Source: Paludibacter sp. 47-17 (GTDB taxonomy: Bacteria > Bacteroidota > Bacteroidia > Bacteroidales > Paludibacteraceae). From it: DNA of 64,000 nt. Below, piece after piece: positions 26,281 through 36,141 of the stretch (position 1 is the first letter of the stretch; every line of letters begins with the position of its first letter). Where the stretch lies: the NCBI GenBank assembly GCA_001898935.1, contig MKVT01000008.1, forward strand, positions 248,001 through 312,000, in the 5' to 3' direction. Below the pieces are notes generated by a model. It made no database searches, was not told where the DNA came from, and was given only the letters and a program-made list of their open reading frames with translations. The position numbers were made by a program, and so were the translations under genes.

Positions 26281-26391
26281 CAAAAAATCGTGGTTGGTCT
26301 GACAAAATAGCAGAAATATTTAAAAAAAACTTATGGGTATTAATTTTGTGGATTTAGCGCATCACAGTTAAAACAGTTCCAAAAAAATCTC

Positions 26392-26399
26392 TACATTTG
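26392..26399 (+). promoter_or_regulatory. Promoter -7 element of clpC
   Basis: TACATTTG, 25 bases before the clpC ATG. Confidence 0.65.
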
Positions 26400-26423
26400 T
26401 GAGTAGAAAAAAATATTACAACT

Positions 26424-28928
26424 ATGACAGTAAATTATTCAGAGCAAGTGCACAATGTGTTGATGTACAGCACACAGGAAGCAGAGCGATTGGGGAATAA
26501 CTACGTGGGTCCTGAGCACTTGTTGCTGGGCCTGTTGCGTAACGGCGAAGGAAAGGCAATTGAAATACTCACCAGCTATATGGTTAATCTTACTCATGTT
26601 AAGCAGTTGATCGAGAGTCAGATACGTACCGATAGCGAACCTACGAAAGAGGAGCTCCTCACCCTGAAAAGTACGGTCAGGATTAAAAAACTGATGGAGC
26701 TCGAGTCGCGTCTGTTCGATAAGGAGCTGGTGGATACCGAACATTTGTTGCTGGCTTTGTTGAAAGAACAGAATAATATGGCAGTGGAGGTGCTCAATTC
26801 GGTCAATATTACCTACGATAAGGTGAGGGCCTATCTCAATAAACCGGTATCCGATCAACCCCAGATGGATTCGGGCTACCGGGAGGACGACGATGAGGAA
26901 GAACCCCGGCAGTCGCACCAGCCTTCGTCGGGTGGTGCCGCCAAACAATCGGATACTCCGGCACTCGACAATTTCGGTACCGACATTACCAAGGCAGCAC
27001 TCGAAAACCGGCTGGATCCGATTGTAGGTCGAGAAAAAGAAATTGAACGCCTGGCGCAGATCTTGAGCCGTCGCAAAAAAAACAATCCGGTGCTGATCGG
27101 TGATCCCGGGGTGGGTAAATCGGCCATTGTCGAAGGACTGGCGTTACGCATCGTACAACGGAGGGTTTCCCGTATCCTTTTCGATAAGCGGGTGGTGGCA
27201 CTCGATATGGCCTCTATTGTGGCCGGCACCAAGTACCGCGGACAGTTCGAGGAGCGTATCAAAGCTATTCTGAACGAATTGCAGAAAAATCCGAATGTGA
27301 TTTTATTCATCGACGAAATTCATACCATAGTGGGCGCCGGGGGCGCTCCGGGTTCGCTCGATGCCGCCAATATGTTGAAACCGGCGCTGGCAAGGGGCGA
27401 AATCCAGTGCGTGGGAGCCACTACCATGGACGAGTACCGTCAGAGCATCGAGAAAGACGGCGCGCTCGAACGTCGATTCCAGAAAATCATGGTCGACCCT
27501 ACCACCGCCGAGGAAACGCTCCAGATTCTGGAGAATATCCAGGACCGGTACGAATACCATCACAACGTAAGGTATACTCCCGAGGCCATAAAAGCCTGTG
27601 TGCGGCTCACCGATCGTTACATTACCGACCGGGCGTTCCCCGACAAGGCCATCGATGCGCTCGACGAGGCAGGATCGCGGGTGCATATCGGGTCGGTGTC
27701 GGTTCCGAAAGAAATTGAAGAACTGGAGAAGAAAATCGAGGAGCTCAAGAAGGAGAAGATGAAGGTGCTGGGCGAGCAAAAGTACGAGTTGGCCGGCCCT
27801 ATCCGCGATCAGGAAAAGCAGGCGTTGTACCAGCTCGAAGATGCTATGCATCGTTGGGAAAAGGAGTCGCAGCTGCATCCCGAAACCGTTGACGAAGAAA
27901 AAGTAGCCGAAGTGGTGGCGATGATGTCGGGCGTTCCCGTACAGCGTATCGCCCAGGCCGAAGGACTCAAGTTGCGTCAGATGAGTGAGGTGCTGAGCGG
28001 AAAGGTAATCGGGCAGGACGATGCCGTGAGTAAAATCGTCAAGGCTATTCAGCGCAACCGGATCGGATTGAAGGATCCCGGGAAACCGATCGGTTCGTTT
28101 ATTTTCCTGGGCCCTACCGGTGTTGGTAAAACGCATTTGGCAAAGATTTTATCCGAATTTATGTTCGACAGCCAGGATGCCCTTATCCGTGTCGATATGA
28201 GCGAATACATGGAGAAGTTCTCGGTATCGCGCCTCATCGGAGCACCTCCGGGCTATGTGGGCTACGAAGAAGGCGGTCAGCTCACCGAGCGGGTGCGCAG
28301 GAAACCTTATTCCATCGTCCTGCTCGATGAAATTGAAAAGGCTCACCCCGATGTATTCAACATCTTACTTCAGGTGATGGACGAAGGACGGATTACCGAC
28401 AGCCTGGGGCGCAGAATCGATTTCAAAAATACGATCATCATCATGACCTCCAATGTAGGCACCCGCCAGTTGAAGGATTTTGGCAAAGGAGTGGGTTTTA
28501 ATGTTCACAATGAGCTGGAAATCAATTCGGAATACTCGCGGGGCGTGATTCAGAAAGCGTTGAATCGTACTTTCTCGCCGGAGTTTCTGAACCGTGTCGA
28601 CGAGGTTATTACCTTCGATCAGTTGAGCAAGGATTCGATCAAAAAGATTATCGACCTGGAGCTGAAAGGTTTGTTCGGCAGGGTTACTGCCATGGGCTTT
28701 CACCTCGAACTCACACCTGAGGCCAAGGATTTTATTGCCGAGCGCGGGTACGATGTGCAATTCGGAGCTCGTCCGCTGAAGAGGGCCATTCAGCGGTTTC
28801 TGGAAGACGAGCTTGCCGATATCGTGCTGTCGGGAGTATTGCACGAGGGCGACACCATCGTGATGGGGCTGAACGAAACGGCCGATGGAGTGAAAGCCTC
28901 GGTTCGTAAGGGCGCACTTACCGTGTAA
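26424..28928 (+). CDS. clpC: ATP-dependent Clp protease ATP-binding subunit ClpC
   Basis: ClpC is a hexameric AAA+ unfoldase that feeds proteins to the ClpP peptidase. The 834-residue protein has a double Clp-N domain (residues 1 to about 145, starting [20 protein letters not shown]), an acidic linker, the first AAA domain with Walker [11 protein letters not shown] and Walker [10 protein letters not shown], a middle region with a UVR-like motif ([15 protein letters not shown]), and the second AAA domain with [10 protein letters not shown] and [14 protein letters not shown]. The C-terminal part contains [12 protein letters not shown] and ends [10 protein letters not shown]. The UVR motif and short middle domain mark it as ClpC rather than ClpB. 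It is a single-gene unit. Confidence 0.96.
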   Translation: MTVNYSEQVHNVLMYSTQEAERLGNNYVGPEHLLLGLLRNGEGKAIEILTSYMVNLTHVKQLIESQIRTDSEPTKEELLTLKSTVRIKKLMELESRLFDKELVDTEHLLLALLKEQNNMAVEVLNSVNITYDKVRAYLNKPVSDQPQMDSGYREDDDEEEPRQSHQPSSGGAAKQSDTPALDNFGTDITKAALENRLDPIVGREKEIERLAQILSRRKKNNPVLIGDPGVGKSAIVEGLALRIVQRRVSRILFDKRVVALDMASIVAGTKYRGQFEERIKAILNELQKNPNVILFIDEIHTIVGAGGAPGSLDAANMLKPALARGEIQCVGATTMDEYRQSIEKDGALERRFQKIMVDPTTAEETLQILENIQDRYEYHHNVRYTPEAIKACVRLTDRYITDRAFPDKAIDALDEAGSRVHIGSVSVPKEIEELEKKIEELKKEKMKVLGEQKYELAGPIRDQEKQALYQLEDAMHRWEKESQLHPETVDEEKVAEVVAMMSGVPVQRIAQAEGLKLRQMSEVLSGKVIGQDDAVSKIVKAIQRNRIGLKDPGKPIGSFIFLGPTGVGKTHLAKILSEFMFDSQDALIRVDMSEYMEKFSVSRLIGAPPGYVGYEEGGQLTERVRRKPYSIVLLDEIEKAHPDVFNILLQVMDEGRITDSLGRRIDFKNTIIIMTSNVGTRQLKDFGKGVGFNVHNELEINSEYSRGVIQKALNRTFSPEFLNRVDEVITFDQLSKDSIKKIIDLELKGLFGRVTAMGFHLELTPEAKDFIAERGYDVQFGARPLKRAIQRFLEDELADIVLSGVLHEGDTIVMGLNETADGVKASVRKGALTV

Positions 28929-28942
28929 ATCGCATCGAAATT

Positions 28943-28988
28943 AAAAAGCGACCGCCGGAATTGAATTCAATTCCGGCGGTCGCTTTTT
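28943..28988. terminator. 46-bp perfect palindrome, bidirectional terminator between clpC and maf
   Basis: Both 23-base halves are exact reverse complements, with AAAAA at the left end and TTTTT at the right. The GC-rich core is GCGACCGCCGG and the centre is GAATTC. The right end overlaps the maf stop codon. Confidence 0.92.
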
Positions 28989-29565
28989 ACCACTTTTTAA
29001 GTTCGCTGTACAAGCGCTGGATAGGCAACCCCATCACATTGTAAAACGAACCGTTGATCTGTTCCACCCCAACATAGCCTATCCATTCCTGAATGCCGTA
29101 GGAGCCTGCTTTATCATAGGGTTCGTAATGATCGAGATAGAAGTCGATCTCTTCGTCTTTCAGCATCGCAAACCGTACTTCCGATACCGACTGAAAGGTT
29201 TTGCGACGCATCAGCGAGCTAATGCATACGCCGGTAATTACCAGGTGATTCTTCCCCGATAAACTTTTAAGCATTTTTCGTGCATCCTCCCGGTTGGCCG
29301 GCTTTCCGAGTACTTGTTCTTCGAGCAAAACGATAGTGTCGGCCGTAATCAGTAAAGTGGAGTCGTCCATTTGAGCGGAAAATCCATCGGCTTTTTTTTC
29401 GGCCAGGTACATTGGAATCCGGATTCCCCTCAGGTGTGGAGGAAAAGTTTCTTCCACATCGATGGTTTGAACTTCGAACGGAATTCCGAGGCCGCTAAGC
29501 AATTCTTTACGACGGGGAGAGGCTGAACCCAAAACGATACGATATTTTTGCAGATTGTTGAGCAT
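28987..29565 (-). CDS. maf: Maf family nucleoside triphosphate pyrophosphatase
   Basis: Maf proteins hydrolyse non-canonical or excess nucleoside triphosphates (dTTP/UTP or modified bases) to the monophosphate and act as house-cleaning enzymes. The 192-residue protein has the signature loop GSASPRRKELLSGLG near the N-terminus, LLITADTIVLLEEQVLGKP in the middle and GSYGIQEWIGYVGVEQINGSF (here split as GSYGIQEW and YVGVEQINGSF) near the C-terminus. The last segment fits the dTTP/UTP-type subgroup. It follows the prenyltransferase gene after 14 bases. Its stop codon lies inside the palindromic terminator. Confidence 0.93.
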   Translation of the reverse strand: MLNNLQKYRIVLGSASPRRKELLSGLGIPFEVQTIDVEETFPPHLRGIRIPMYLAEKKADGFSAQMDDSTLLITADTIVLLEEQVLGKPANREDARKMLKSLSGKNHLVITGVCISSLMRRKTFQSVSEVRFAMLKDEEIDFYLDHYEPYDKAGSYGIQEWIGYVGVEQINGSFYNVMGLPIQRLYSELKKW

Positions 29566-29579
29566 ACTTCAGGTGTTTT

Positions 29580-30539
29580 TCAGAATAAACAGGAGTTAAT
29601 GGGATAATATTGTGCGAGTTGCCAATTGTAGAGCAGGGAGTAGCCCAGCCCGCCGATCATGCTGGCTTTGATCAGTACCGAGGCTTTGTGGTAATGGGCC
29701 TGTTCCGATGCTTTCAGTATCCGCAACAGCGTAACCACCAGTGGAACCACTACCAGAACGGTCATGTAGATCCCGGCCGTGAGATTGTCGAAAGGGAGGA
29801 GGTGTTGGGTGAATATAAAGATCACCGGAATGGTGAAAACAAGCAAGGCGATGACGATACTCCGGGTGGTAGTAAGCCCGACAGCAATAGGAAGTGTGCG
29901 GTAGCCCGAATGTCGGTCGCCGGGCATATCCTCAATATCTTTTATGAGTTCGCGTACCAAGGTAAGAGAAAAAGCAAACAGGCTGAAAAACAGGGTGATT
30001 TTCATCACCTCGAGCGGGATGGAGGAGGCGAAAATGGTGGCGCCATACAAGGTGCGCAATTCGAGCAAAGGCACCAGTCCCGTCAATACGATGCTCAAGG
30101 CGGTGAGCAAGGCTACCAGCAGGTTGCCAACGAAGGGCAACCGTTTGAGCCACGACGAATAATACCATAAGGAAAGCGGGACGATAAAAAACACTACGGC
30201 CAGCGCGATACTCTCGACCCGGAAGGCCAGGATGCTCCCGGTGAGCAACGATGCCAGTGTAAGGTATAAGTGGATACGTTTTTGGGTTTGAGGTTGGTAG
30301 GAGGGTGTTCTTTTTTTGTTGATCCGGTCGGATTCCCGGTCGAAATAATCGTTAATAGCATATCCTCCTGCTGCTTGTAAAACCGAAGTTGAAACCAGCA
30401 AAAATACCGATATTGCCGATACACCCGTATCCATCGCAAAGGTGGAGAGCAGTGGCCGGATCACAATTGCCGACAGAATTAGCTGTGATAGAGCTAGTAT
30501 GAATAGATTACCGGTTCTTACCAGACGAAAAAAATGCAT
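29580..30539 (-). CDS. UbiA-family prenyltransferase (geranylgeranylglycerol-phosphate synthase-like)
   Basis: A 319-residue intramembrane prenyltransferase with about eight or nine hydrophobic helices. The first Asp-rich motif is NDYFDRESD (N63, D64, D67, D71), and the second is ELIKDIEDMPGD in the second half. UbiA enzymes attach a polyprenyl chain to an acceptor through Mg-diphosphate chemistry. Bacteroidota members paired with maf are often annotated as geranylgeranylglycerol-phosphate geranylgeranyltransferase, an enzyme of ether-lipid type synthesis; a quinone-related acceptor cannot be excluded. A clear promoter lies 44 bases upstream. Family is sure, substrate is not. Confidence 0.85.
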   Translation of the reverse strand: MHFFRLVRTGNLFILALSQLILSAIVIRPLLSTFAMDTGVSAISVFLLVSTSVLQAAGGYAINDYFDRESDRINKKRTPSYQPQTQKRIHLYLTLASLLTGSILAFRVESIALAVVFFIVPLSLWYYSSWLKRLPFVGNLLVALLTALSIVLTGLVPLLELRTLYGATIFASSIPLEVMKITLFFSLFAFSLTLVRELIKDIEDMPGDRHSGYRTLPIAVGLTTTRSIVIALLVFTIPVIFIFTQHLLPFDNLTAGIYMTVLVVVPLVVTLLRILKASEQAHYHKASVLIKASMIGGLGYSLLYNWQLAQYYPINSCLF

Positions 30540-30582
30540 ACGATTCTTCGATTCTTTTTTGTTAAATTGCTAAAAAGTTCTA

Positions 30583-30590
30583 CAAATGTA
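30583..30590 (-). promoter_or_regulatory. Promoter -7 element of the prenyltransferase-maf unit
   Basis: TACATTTG on the minus strand, 44 bases before the start at 30539. Confidence 0.65.
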
Positions 30591-30614
30591 GATGATTTTT
30601 TTGAAATTCTATAA

Positions 30615-30662
30615 AAATTTCCTCAATGAAGTGTCATTTTGTGTGATTTTTCATTGAAATTT
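30615..30662. promoter_or_regulatory. Long imperfect dyad upstream of the exopolysaccharide promoter
   Basis: TCAATGAA (30623-30630) and TTCATTGA (30650-30657) are perfectly complementary, and AAATT/AATTT extends the arms after a 2-base bulge. The dyad lies between the divergent prenyltransferase and exopolysaccharide promoters, about 50 bases before the -7 element of the latter. Confidence 0.45.
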
Positions 30663-30712
30663 AGTATTTTCGTAAAATTGATAATTATATTTCTAGCTTT
30701 CACAAAATTAAC

Positions 30713-30720
30713 TATCTTTG
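30713..30720 (+). promoter_or_regulatory. Promoter -7 element at the head of the exopolysaccharide locus
   Basis: TATCTTTG, 25 bases before the first gene of the locus. Confidence 0.72.
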
Positions 30721-30745
30721 CGTCACTTAACGATAAAAATTACTG

Positions 30746-31570
30746 ATGTACAAAAAACAGATTCGTTTTTTGCTTTTTTTGATGGTGGTTTTACATTTTG
30801 CTTCATGTATCACCACAGAACGCGTAAATTATCTGCAAAAACCCGGCGGAACGATACCTTCGTATGCCGACAGTATCCGATACGAGGATTACCGTCTTCG
30901 GGTGGGCGATAAGTTGTACGTCAGGGTTTATTCAACCCACCGCGAAACCAACGAATTGTTCAACGGAGGGTCGATTTATCAGTCAACTTATATGATGCAG
31001 GGTAATTCGGCTTATTCCGATTTGTATTCCTACACCATACAACCCGATGGCACCATCGTATTTCCGATGATCGGAGCTGTACAGTTGAAGGGATTAACCC
31101 TGAGGGAAGCTACTCGGACTATGGAACAATCGATTTCGCCCTATCTTCAGCGGACCGATGAACCCGATGCGCAGTTCGGGAGTGTGGATGTACGGGTAGT
31201 GGGACGCTACTTCAGTGTAATTGGCGGAGGCCGCACGGGTTATTTCCCGATTTTACGTGAAAAGATTACGATATTTCAGGCCCTGGCGATGGCCGGTGAT
31301 ATAGGGTTGTATGGCGACAGGAGTAAGATACGTGTCATTCGTGAGTCGGAAGCCGGTACACAGGTGAAGATGTTCGATATACGAAGTAAAGACATACTCC
31401 ACTCGGAATATTATTACATCGAGCCGAATGATGTAATTTATATTCAAAACTTGAATGAGCAGTTTTTCAGCGTGTCCAATTTTCCGTCGTTGCTGGCCAC
31501 CACCTTTTCCACCATTTCGTTTGGTGTGTTTATCTATAATCTGTTTACCAATCAACCTGCAACCAATTAA
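30746..31570 (+). CDS. Polysaccharide export lipoprotein (Wza/OPX family), first copy
   Basis: A 274-residue outer-membrane lipoprotein. The signal peptide ends in the lipobox FASC with lipidated Cys21. The polysaccharide biosynthesis/export domain follows (YEDYRLRVGDKLYVRVY, TIQPDGTIVFPMIGAVQLKG), then an SLBB-like segment (REKITIFQALAMAGDIGLYG), and a hydrophobic C-terminal stretch that may cross the outer membrane. Wza-type proteins form the channel by which capsule or exopolysaccharide leaves the cell and work with the Wzc protein encoded two genes downstream. It is similar in layout to the next gene, so the two are probably tandem paralogues. It opens the export operon. Confidence 0.9.
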   Translation: MYKKQIRFLLFLMVVLHFASCITTERVNYLQKPGGTIPSYADSIRYEDYRLRVGDKLYVRVYSTHRETNELFNGGSIYQSTYMMQGNSAYSDLYSYTIQPDGTIVFPMIGAVQLKGLTLREATRTMEQSISPYLQRTDEPDAQFGSVDVRVVGRYFSVIGGGRTGYFPILREKITIFQALAMAGDIGLYGDRSKIRVIRESEAGTQVKMFDIRSKDILHSEYYYIEPNDVIYIQNLNEQFFSVSNFPSLLATTFSTISFGVFIYNLFTNQPATN

Positions 31571-31573
31571 TGC

Positions 31574-32332
31574 ATGGCCGGAACGAAACCTACATACCGA
31601 TTGATTATCCTGGTGATCCTGGCACTGGCAGCCACGTCGTGCTACAACTACAAAAACATAGGGTTGCTGCAGGAGCGCAATCCTGCTTTGCCGGTATATG
31701 ATCCGGTCGATTATGCCGATTATAAATTACGCATCAACGATGAAGTGATTTTTCGGCTGATGAGTTCCGACGAAACTATTTCACGGTTGCTGCTCAGCGA
31801 TCAGTATATATCGAATAATCAGCAAGTGATGGCTTACCGTATTTTTCCCGACGGCACCATCGATCTGCCCTATATCAAACGGATTCCGGTCGAAGGCCTT
31901 ACTGTTCACGAAGCAGCCAGGGTCGTCGAAAAGCGTTTTCGCGAAGTATTGCCCGATGCATCGGTCATAATGGCCTTAGCCAATAAAAATTTCACGGTGA
32001 TCGGAGAGGCCGGATCGGGTGTATTCCCGATCTATAAAGACCGGCTAACCATTTATCAGGCGTTGTCGATGTCGGGAGAGCTCAACTATACCGGCGATCA
32101 TAAAAGGGTGAAGATTATCCGTGAGTCGGACGCCGGCACCGAGATTCTGGAGTTCGATATCCGCCCGCGCAGCGTTATTAATTCAAAATACTATTATATT
32201 TATCCCAACGACATCATCTATATTCAGAAAGCCAAATCGAGCTTCTGGAAAATAAATAGTTATGGCTCGTTCGTAAGCATTTTTACTTCCTCCTTATCGC
32301 TCATTTTAACAGCTTATTATAACGTAAAGTAA
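31574..32332 (+). CDS. Polysaccharide export lipoprotein (Wza/OPX family), second copy
   Basis: A 252-residue lipoprotein with lipobox ATSC (Cys23), 3 bases after its paralogue. The export domain reads YADYKLRINDEVIFRLM and RIFPDGTIDLPYIKRIPVEG; the SLBB-like part is KDRLTIYQALSMSGELNYTGD. A short hydrophobic C-terminus ends the chain. Having two short Wza-like proteins next to each other suggests a mixed channel or one copy with a regulatory role; this is inference. It is 4 bases upstream of the Wzc-type kinase. Confidence 0.9.
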   Translation: MAGTKPTYRLIILVILALAATSCYNYKNIGLLQERNPALPVYDPVDYADYKLRINDEVIFRLMSSDETISRLLLSDQYISNNQQVMAYRIFPDGTIDLPYIKRIPVEGLTVHEAARVVEKRFREVLPDASVIMALANKNFTVIGEAGSGVFPIYKDRLTIYQALSMSGELNYTGDHKRVKIIRESDAGTEILEFDIRPRSVINSKYYYIYPNDIIYIQKAKSSFWKINSYGSFVSIFTSSLSLILTAYYNVK

Positions 32333-32336
32333 CGCT

Positions 32337-34787
32337 ATGGAACAACCGGTAAAACCTCGTGAACGTGTAATCCCCGAAGAAGAAGAGTCGGGGTTTGATA
32401 TTATGGAGTGGGTTGCTCATTTTATTGGGCATTGGTACCTGTTTGTAATCGGGCTGGTCATCGCATTTGGTTTGTCGTACATGCAAAACCGCAAATGGTT
32501 GCCCGAGTATAAATCGACGGGTTCGGTGATTATCGACGATAGCCGGACCATGATGAACAGTGCGCAGGTAATGATGCAGGGCTTTGGGATACAGGATGCT
32601 TACCGTAATGTGAACAATCAGGTGATAATGCTCGGGTCGTACGACCTGCTGGGGCGGGTAGTCGACAGTTTACCAGCCTTATCGATCGACTATATATCGC
32701 AGGGGCGTTTTAAAGTGCGGAATCTGTACGGCCAGTCGCCGGTGGTCATCCATACCGATTATATAGCGCCGGAGGCATATGGTATTTTATTCAAACTTTC
32801 GATTTCCGAAGATGGTACGTTTCTGATTACCGAGGAAGAAGAAAACCTCCGAAAAGGATTTGCATTAAGAGGCCGTTTGGGAAAGACCTTTCAGCACAAT
32901 TTGTTTTTTATTACCGTGAACATGGCCGAAGGGGTGGTGCATGGGAAGAAAGAAGTTTATTTCCGTTTTCGCAGCCGGGAGTCGCTGATTTCCGATTTTT
33001 CGGGACGATTGCGATTGAATTTTGTGATGGAAGGATCGTCGGTGCTCGAAATTTCGCTGGCCAGCGCCACTCCGGCCCGTGATGTGGATTTTATAAATAA
33101 GCTTTGCGAGGTATACCTGATCTCGAACCTCGAGCGGAAAAACGATGCCGCCTCCAAAACGATCACGTTTATCGACAAGCAGCTGGAAAGTGTGGCCGAA
33201 GAACTATCGATGTCGGAAGATGAGTTTACATCGTTCCGCCGTAGGAATCAGATTATCGATGTCGGAAGTTTTTCGGGCGACTTGTTGTCGAAAGCTGCCG
33301 CCTACGACACGGAAATCAACCAGTTGAAGTTGAAAGAAAGTTACCTCGATTATCTGGTTAAATATGTGAAGACCAATTTACAGGATGGCTCGATCGTAGC
33401 TCCGACCAATTTGGGTCTGAACGAACCCATGTTGATGGCTCTTGTACAGCAAATCAACGAGTTGATCATGAAGCGGGCCGAGCTTCCCGAGAAAAGTATG
33501 TTCCACTCCAAGTATACCCGTGAAATCGAGACCGTTAAAAACGCCATCAACGAAATGGTGCGTAACATGCAGGTATCGATGGATATTCAGAAGAAGGATC
33601 TCAACCGGCGCTATGCCGAAGTACAGCAGGAAATCAATCAGTTGCCTGCAAAGGAACTGGAAATGATCGGCATAGAGCGCCGTTATAAGATGAACGACAG
33701 TTATTACACGCTTTTCCTTCAAAAGAGGGCCGAGGCCGAGATTCTAAAGGCCTCCAATACGCCCGATAATAATATTCTCGATCGGGCCCGTGTGATCAAT
33801 GTAGTGAATCAGGGCGAGAAGTCCAAAACCACCTTGCTTTTTCTGCTGCTGGGTCTGGTGGTGCCGGCAGGATTTGTGGTGGTTAAGGAGTTGCTGAATG
33901 TACGGATTATGACCAACCGCGATGTGGAGAAATATTCCTCTTTCCCGCTTATCGGGATGATTCGGCATACCAATTCCGACAATCCTTTCATTGTTGCAGC
34001 CAACCCGCGATCGTCGTTTACCGAGATGTTTCGCATCATTCGTACCCGGATCGAGTTTATTACCCAGCGTAAGGATAAAATCACGATCATGGTCACTTCA
34101 TCCGAATCGGGCGATGGTAAAACCTATTTCAGTTTGAACCTGGCGAGTGTGTACGGGCTGGCCAGTCCCCGGACCCTGCTGGTGGATCTGGATATACGCA
34201 AACCCAGTATTCATAAGCGGCTGGGGGTTGAAAACTCCCTGGGATTGACTAATTTCCTGGTGGGGCAGTGTAAGGCTCAGGATATCATTATGCGACCCGA
34301 TGGAGCCGGATTCGATTTTATACCGGCCGGAACCATACCGCCTAACGCAGGAGAGCTGATCCGGTCCGAAAAGCTGCGTACCCTGTTCGCTAAGCTGAAG
34401 GAATATTACGATTATATAATTGTGGATACCAGTCCGATAGGCGTGGTCGCCGATGCCTATTCGTTTGCCGATTTATCGGATATTAATTTATTTATCGTGC
34501 GGAGTGATAAGACGCATAAATTATTCCTTCGTACGTTGACAGCGCAATTAAAGTCGGATAATGTTCACGATTTTTATTCCATTCTTAACGATGTGGAATT
34601 AAAATCGAACTCGTATTCGCGGTACTATTCGCGTAAATATGCCTATGGCAATAGCCGCAGGTATGGAACTAAGAGCGGCTATGGTTACGGCTATGGTTAT
34701 GGCTACGGATACACAAAGGTGTCGGATAAAAAGAATTCGGACGGTACTTATTATCAGTACTATCAGGATGATGCACATGATATTTAA
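32337..34787 (+). CDS. Wzc-type polysaccharide co-polymerase with bacterial tyrosine kinase domain
   Basis: An 816-residue inner-membrane protein that sets polymer length and links polymerisation to export. It has an N-terminal Wzz domain with a first membrane helix (HFIGHWYLFVIGLVIAFGLS), a long periplasmic coiled coil, a second helix near residue 500 (LLFLLLGLVVPAGFVVVKEL) and a cytoplasmic BY-kinase domain: Walker A SESGDGKT (K595) and Walker A' LLVDLDIRKPS (D617, D619). The last 58 residues hold 16 tyrosines, including six consecutive Gly-Tyr pairs; these are likely autophosphorylation sites that control oligomer state. No separate phosphatase gene is seen in the locus. ugd follows after 12 bases, a pairing in which BY-kinases can phosphorylate Ugd. 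Confidence 0.92.
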   Translation: MEQPVKPRERVIPEEEESGFDIMEWVAHFIGHWYLFVIGLVIAFGLSYMQNRKWLPEYKSTGSVIIDDSRTMMNSAQVMMQGFGIQDAYRNVNNQVIMLGSYDLLGRVVDSLPALSIDYISQGRFKVRNLYGQSPVVIHTDYIAPEAYGILFKLSISEDGTFLITEEEENLRKGFALRGRLGKTFQHNLFFITVNMAEGVVHGKKEVYFRFRSRESLISDFSGRLRLNFVMEGSSVLEISLASATPARDVDFINKLCEVYLISNLERKNDAASKTITFIDKQLESVAEELSMSEDEFTSFRRRNQIIDVGSFSGDLLSKAAAYDTEINQLKLKESYLDYLVKYVKTNLQDGSIVAPTNLGLNEPMLMALVQQINELIMKRAELPEKSMFHSKYTREIETVKNAINEMVRNMQVSMDIQKKDLNRRYAEVQQEINQLPAKELEMIGIERRYKMNDSYYTLFLQKRAEAEILKASNTPDNNILDRARVINVVNQGEKSKTTLLFLLLGLVVPAGFVVVKELLNVRIMTNRDVEKYSSFPLIGMIRHTNSDNPFIVAANPRSSFTEMFRIIRTRIEFITQRKDKITIMVTSSESGDGKTYFSLNLASVYGLASPRTLLVDLDIRKPSIHKRLGVENSLGLTNFLVGQCKAQDIIMRPDGAGFDFIPAGTIPPNAGELIRSEKLRTLFAKLKEYYDYIIVDTSPIGVVADAYSFADLSDINLFIVRSDKTHKLFLRTLTAQLKSDNVHDFYSILNDVELKSNSYSRYYSRKYAYGNSRRYGTKSGYGYGYGYGYGYTKVSDKKNSDGTYYQYYQDDAHDI

Positions 34788-34799
34788 AATAATTACACC

Positions 34800-36140
34800 A
34801 TGAAGATAGCTATTGTTGGAACGGGTTATGTAGGATTGGTTTCGGGTGCCTGTTTTGCCGAAATGGGGCTGGAAGTAACCTGTGTCGATATTGACGAAAA
34901 GAAGATTGAAAATCTGAAAAACGGGATTATACCGATTTACGAGCCGGGGCTCGAAGCATTGGTGACGCATAATGTGAATTCCAACCGGCTCAATTTCACG
35001 ACCCGGCTGACGGATGTATTACAGGATGTACAGGTGATATTTTCGGCTGTTGGTACGCCTCCCGACGAAGACGGGAGCGCCGATCTGAAGTATGTGCTCG
35101 ATGTTGCACGTACGGTGGGCCGGCATATTACCGATTATGTGTTGCTGGTTACCAAGAGTACCGTACCGGTAGGTACAGCCCGGCTGGTACAGCAGGCGGT
35201 ACGGGAAGAACTCGACAAACGCGGACTCGATATCGCGTTTGATGTGGCTTCTAATCCCGAGTTCCTGAAAGAAGGCGATGCCATCAAGGATTTCATGAGC
35301 CCCGACAGGGTGGTGGTGGGAGTTGAAAGCGAACGGGCCCGTGAGTTGATGACCCGTTTGTACCGTCCGTTTTTGCTGAATAATTTCAGGGTTATTTTTA
35401 TGGACATTCCATCGGCGGAATTGACTAAATATGCAGCTAATGCCATGTTGGCCACGCGTATCAGCTTCATGAACGATATTGCCAATTTATGCGAACTGTT
35501 GGGAGCCGATGTAAGTATGGTCCGGCAGGGTATCGGAACCGATGCACGAATCGGAAGCAAATTTTTATATCCGGGTTGTGGTTACGGCGGTTCTTGTTTT
35601 CCAAAGGATGTGAAGGCTCTTTTGCATACGGGGCGCCAGTATGGCTACGAATTGCGTGTGTTGAATGCGGTGGAAGAAGTGAATGAAATGCAGAAGCACA
35701 TTCTTTACAGGAAGTTGTTGAAGTATTACTCGGAACCCGAGTTGGCCGATAAAGTATTTGCTGTCTGGGGTTTATCGTTCAAGCCCAATACCGACGATAT
35801 GCGTGAAGCGCCTTCGCTGGTGCTGATCCGGCAATTGCTGGAGGCGGGAGCGTGGATCCGGGTTTTTGATCCGATTGCGATGACTGAAGCCCGGCACGCC
35901 ATCCAAAGGCAATTTCCGCACTTGCCTTCCGACCGTATTTACTATGCTACCGACATTTACGACACTGTACTCGACACCGAAGCTCTTTTTATGGTGACCG
36001 AGTGGAAAGAGTTCAGGTTACCCAGCTGGAAGGTTATACGCCGGAGCATGAAAAATCCGCTCATTATCGACGGCCGCAATATATACGAACGGAAAGAGCT
36101 GGAAGAACAGGGACTTCAGTACGAGACCATCGGTTCGTAG
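34800..36140 (+). CDS. ugd: UDP-glucose 6-dehydrogenase
   Basis: Ugd oxidises UDP-glucose to UDP-glucuronate with two NAD+. The 446-residue protein has the Rossmann motif VGTGYVGLVSGACFAEMG at the N-terminus, the catalytic Cys C266 in GCGYGGSCFPKD, and the segments STVPVGTA and NPEFLKEGDAI typical of the family. Its product is a precursor for uronic acids in surface polysaccharides, so the polymer may contain glucuronic acid or a derivative; a closely related UDP-ManNAc dehydrogenase is less likely from the motifs. It is the last gene of the first part of the locus and converges on the NUDIX gene with one base between stop codons. Confidence 0.93.
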   Translation: MKIAIVGTGYVGLVSGACFAEMGLEVTCVDIDEKKIENLKNGIIPIYEPGLEALVTHNVNSNRLNFTTRLTDVLQDVQVIFSAVGTPPDEDGSADLKYVLDVARTVGRHITDYVLLVTKSTVPVGTARLVQQAVREELDKRGLDIAFDVASNPEFLKEGDAIKDFMSPDRVVVGVESERARELMTRLYRPFLLNNFRVIFMDIPSAELTKYAANAMLATRISFMNDIANLCELLGADVSMVRQGIGTDARIGSKFLYPGCGYGGSCFPKDVKALLHTGRQYGYELRVLNAVEEVNEMQKHILYRKLLKYYSEPELADKVFAVWGLSFKPNTDDMREAPSLVLIRQLLEAGAWIRVFDPIAMTEARHAIQRQFPHLPSDRIYYATDIYDTVLDTEALFMVTEWKEFRLPSWKVIRRSMKNPLIIDGRNIYERKELEEQGLQYETIGS

Positions 36141-36141
36141 C

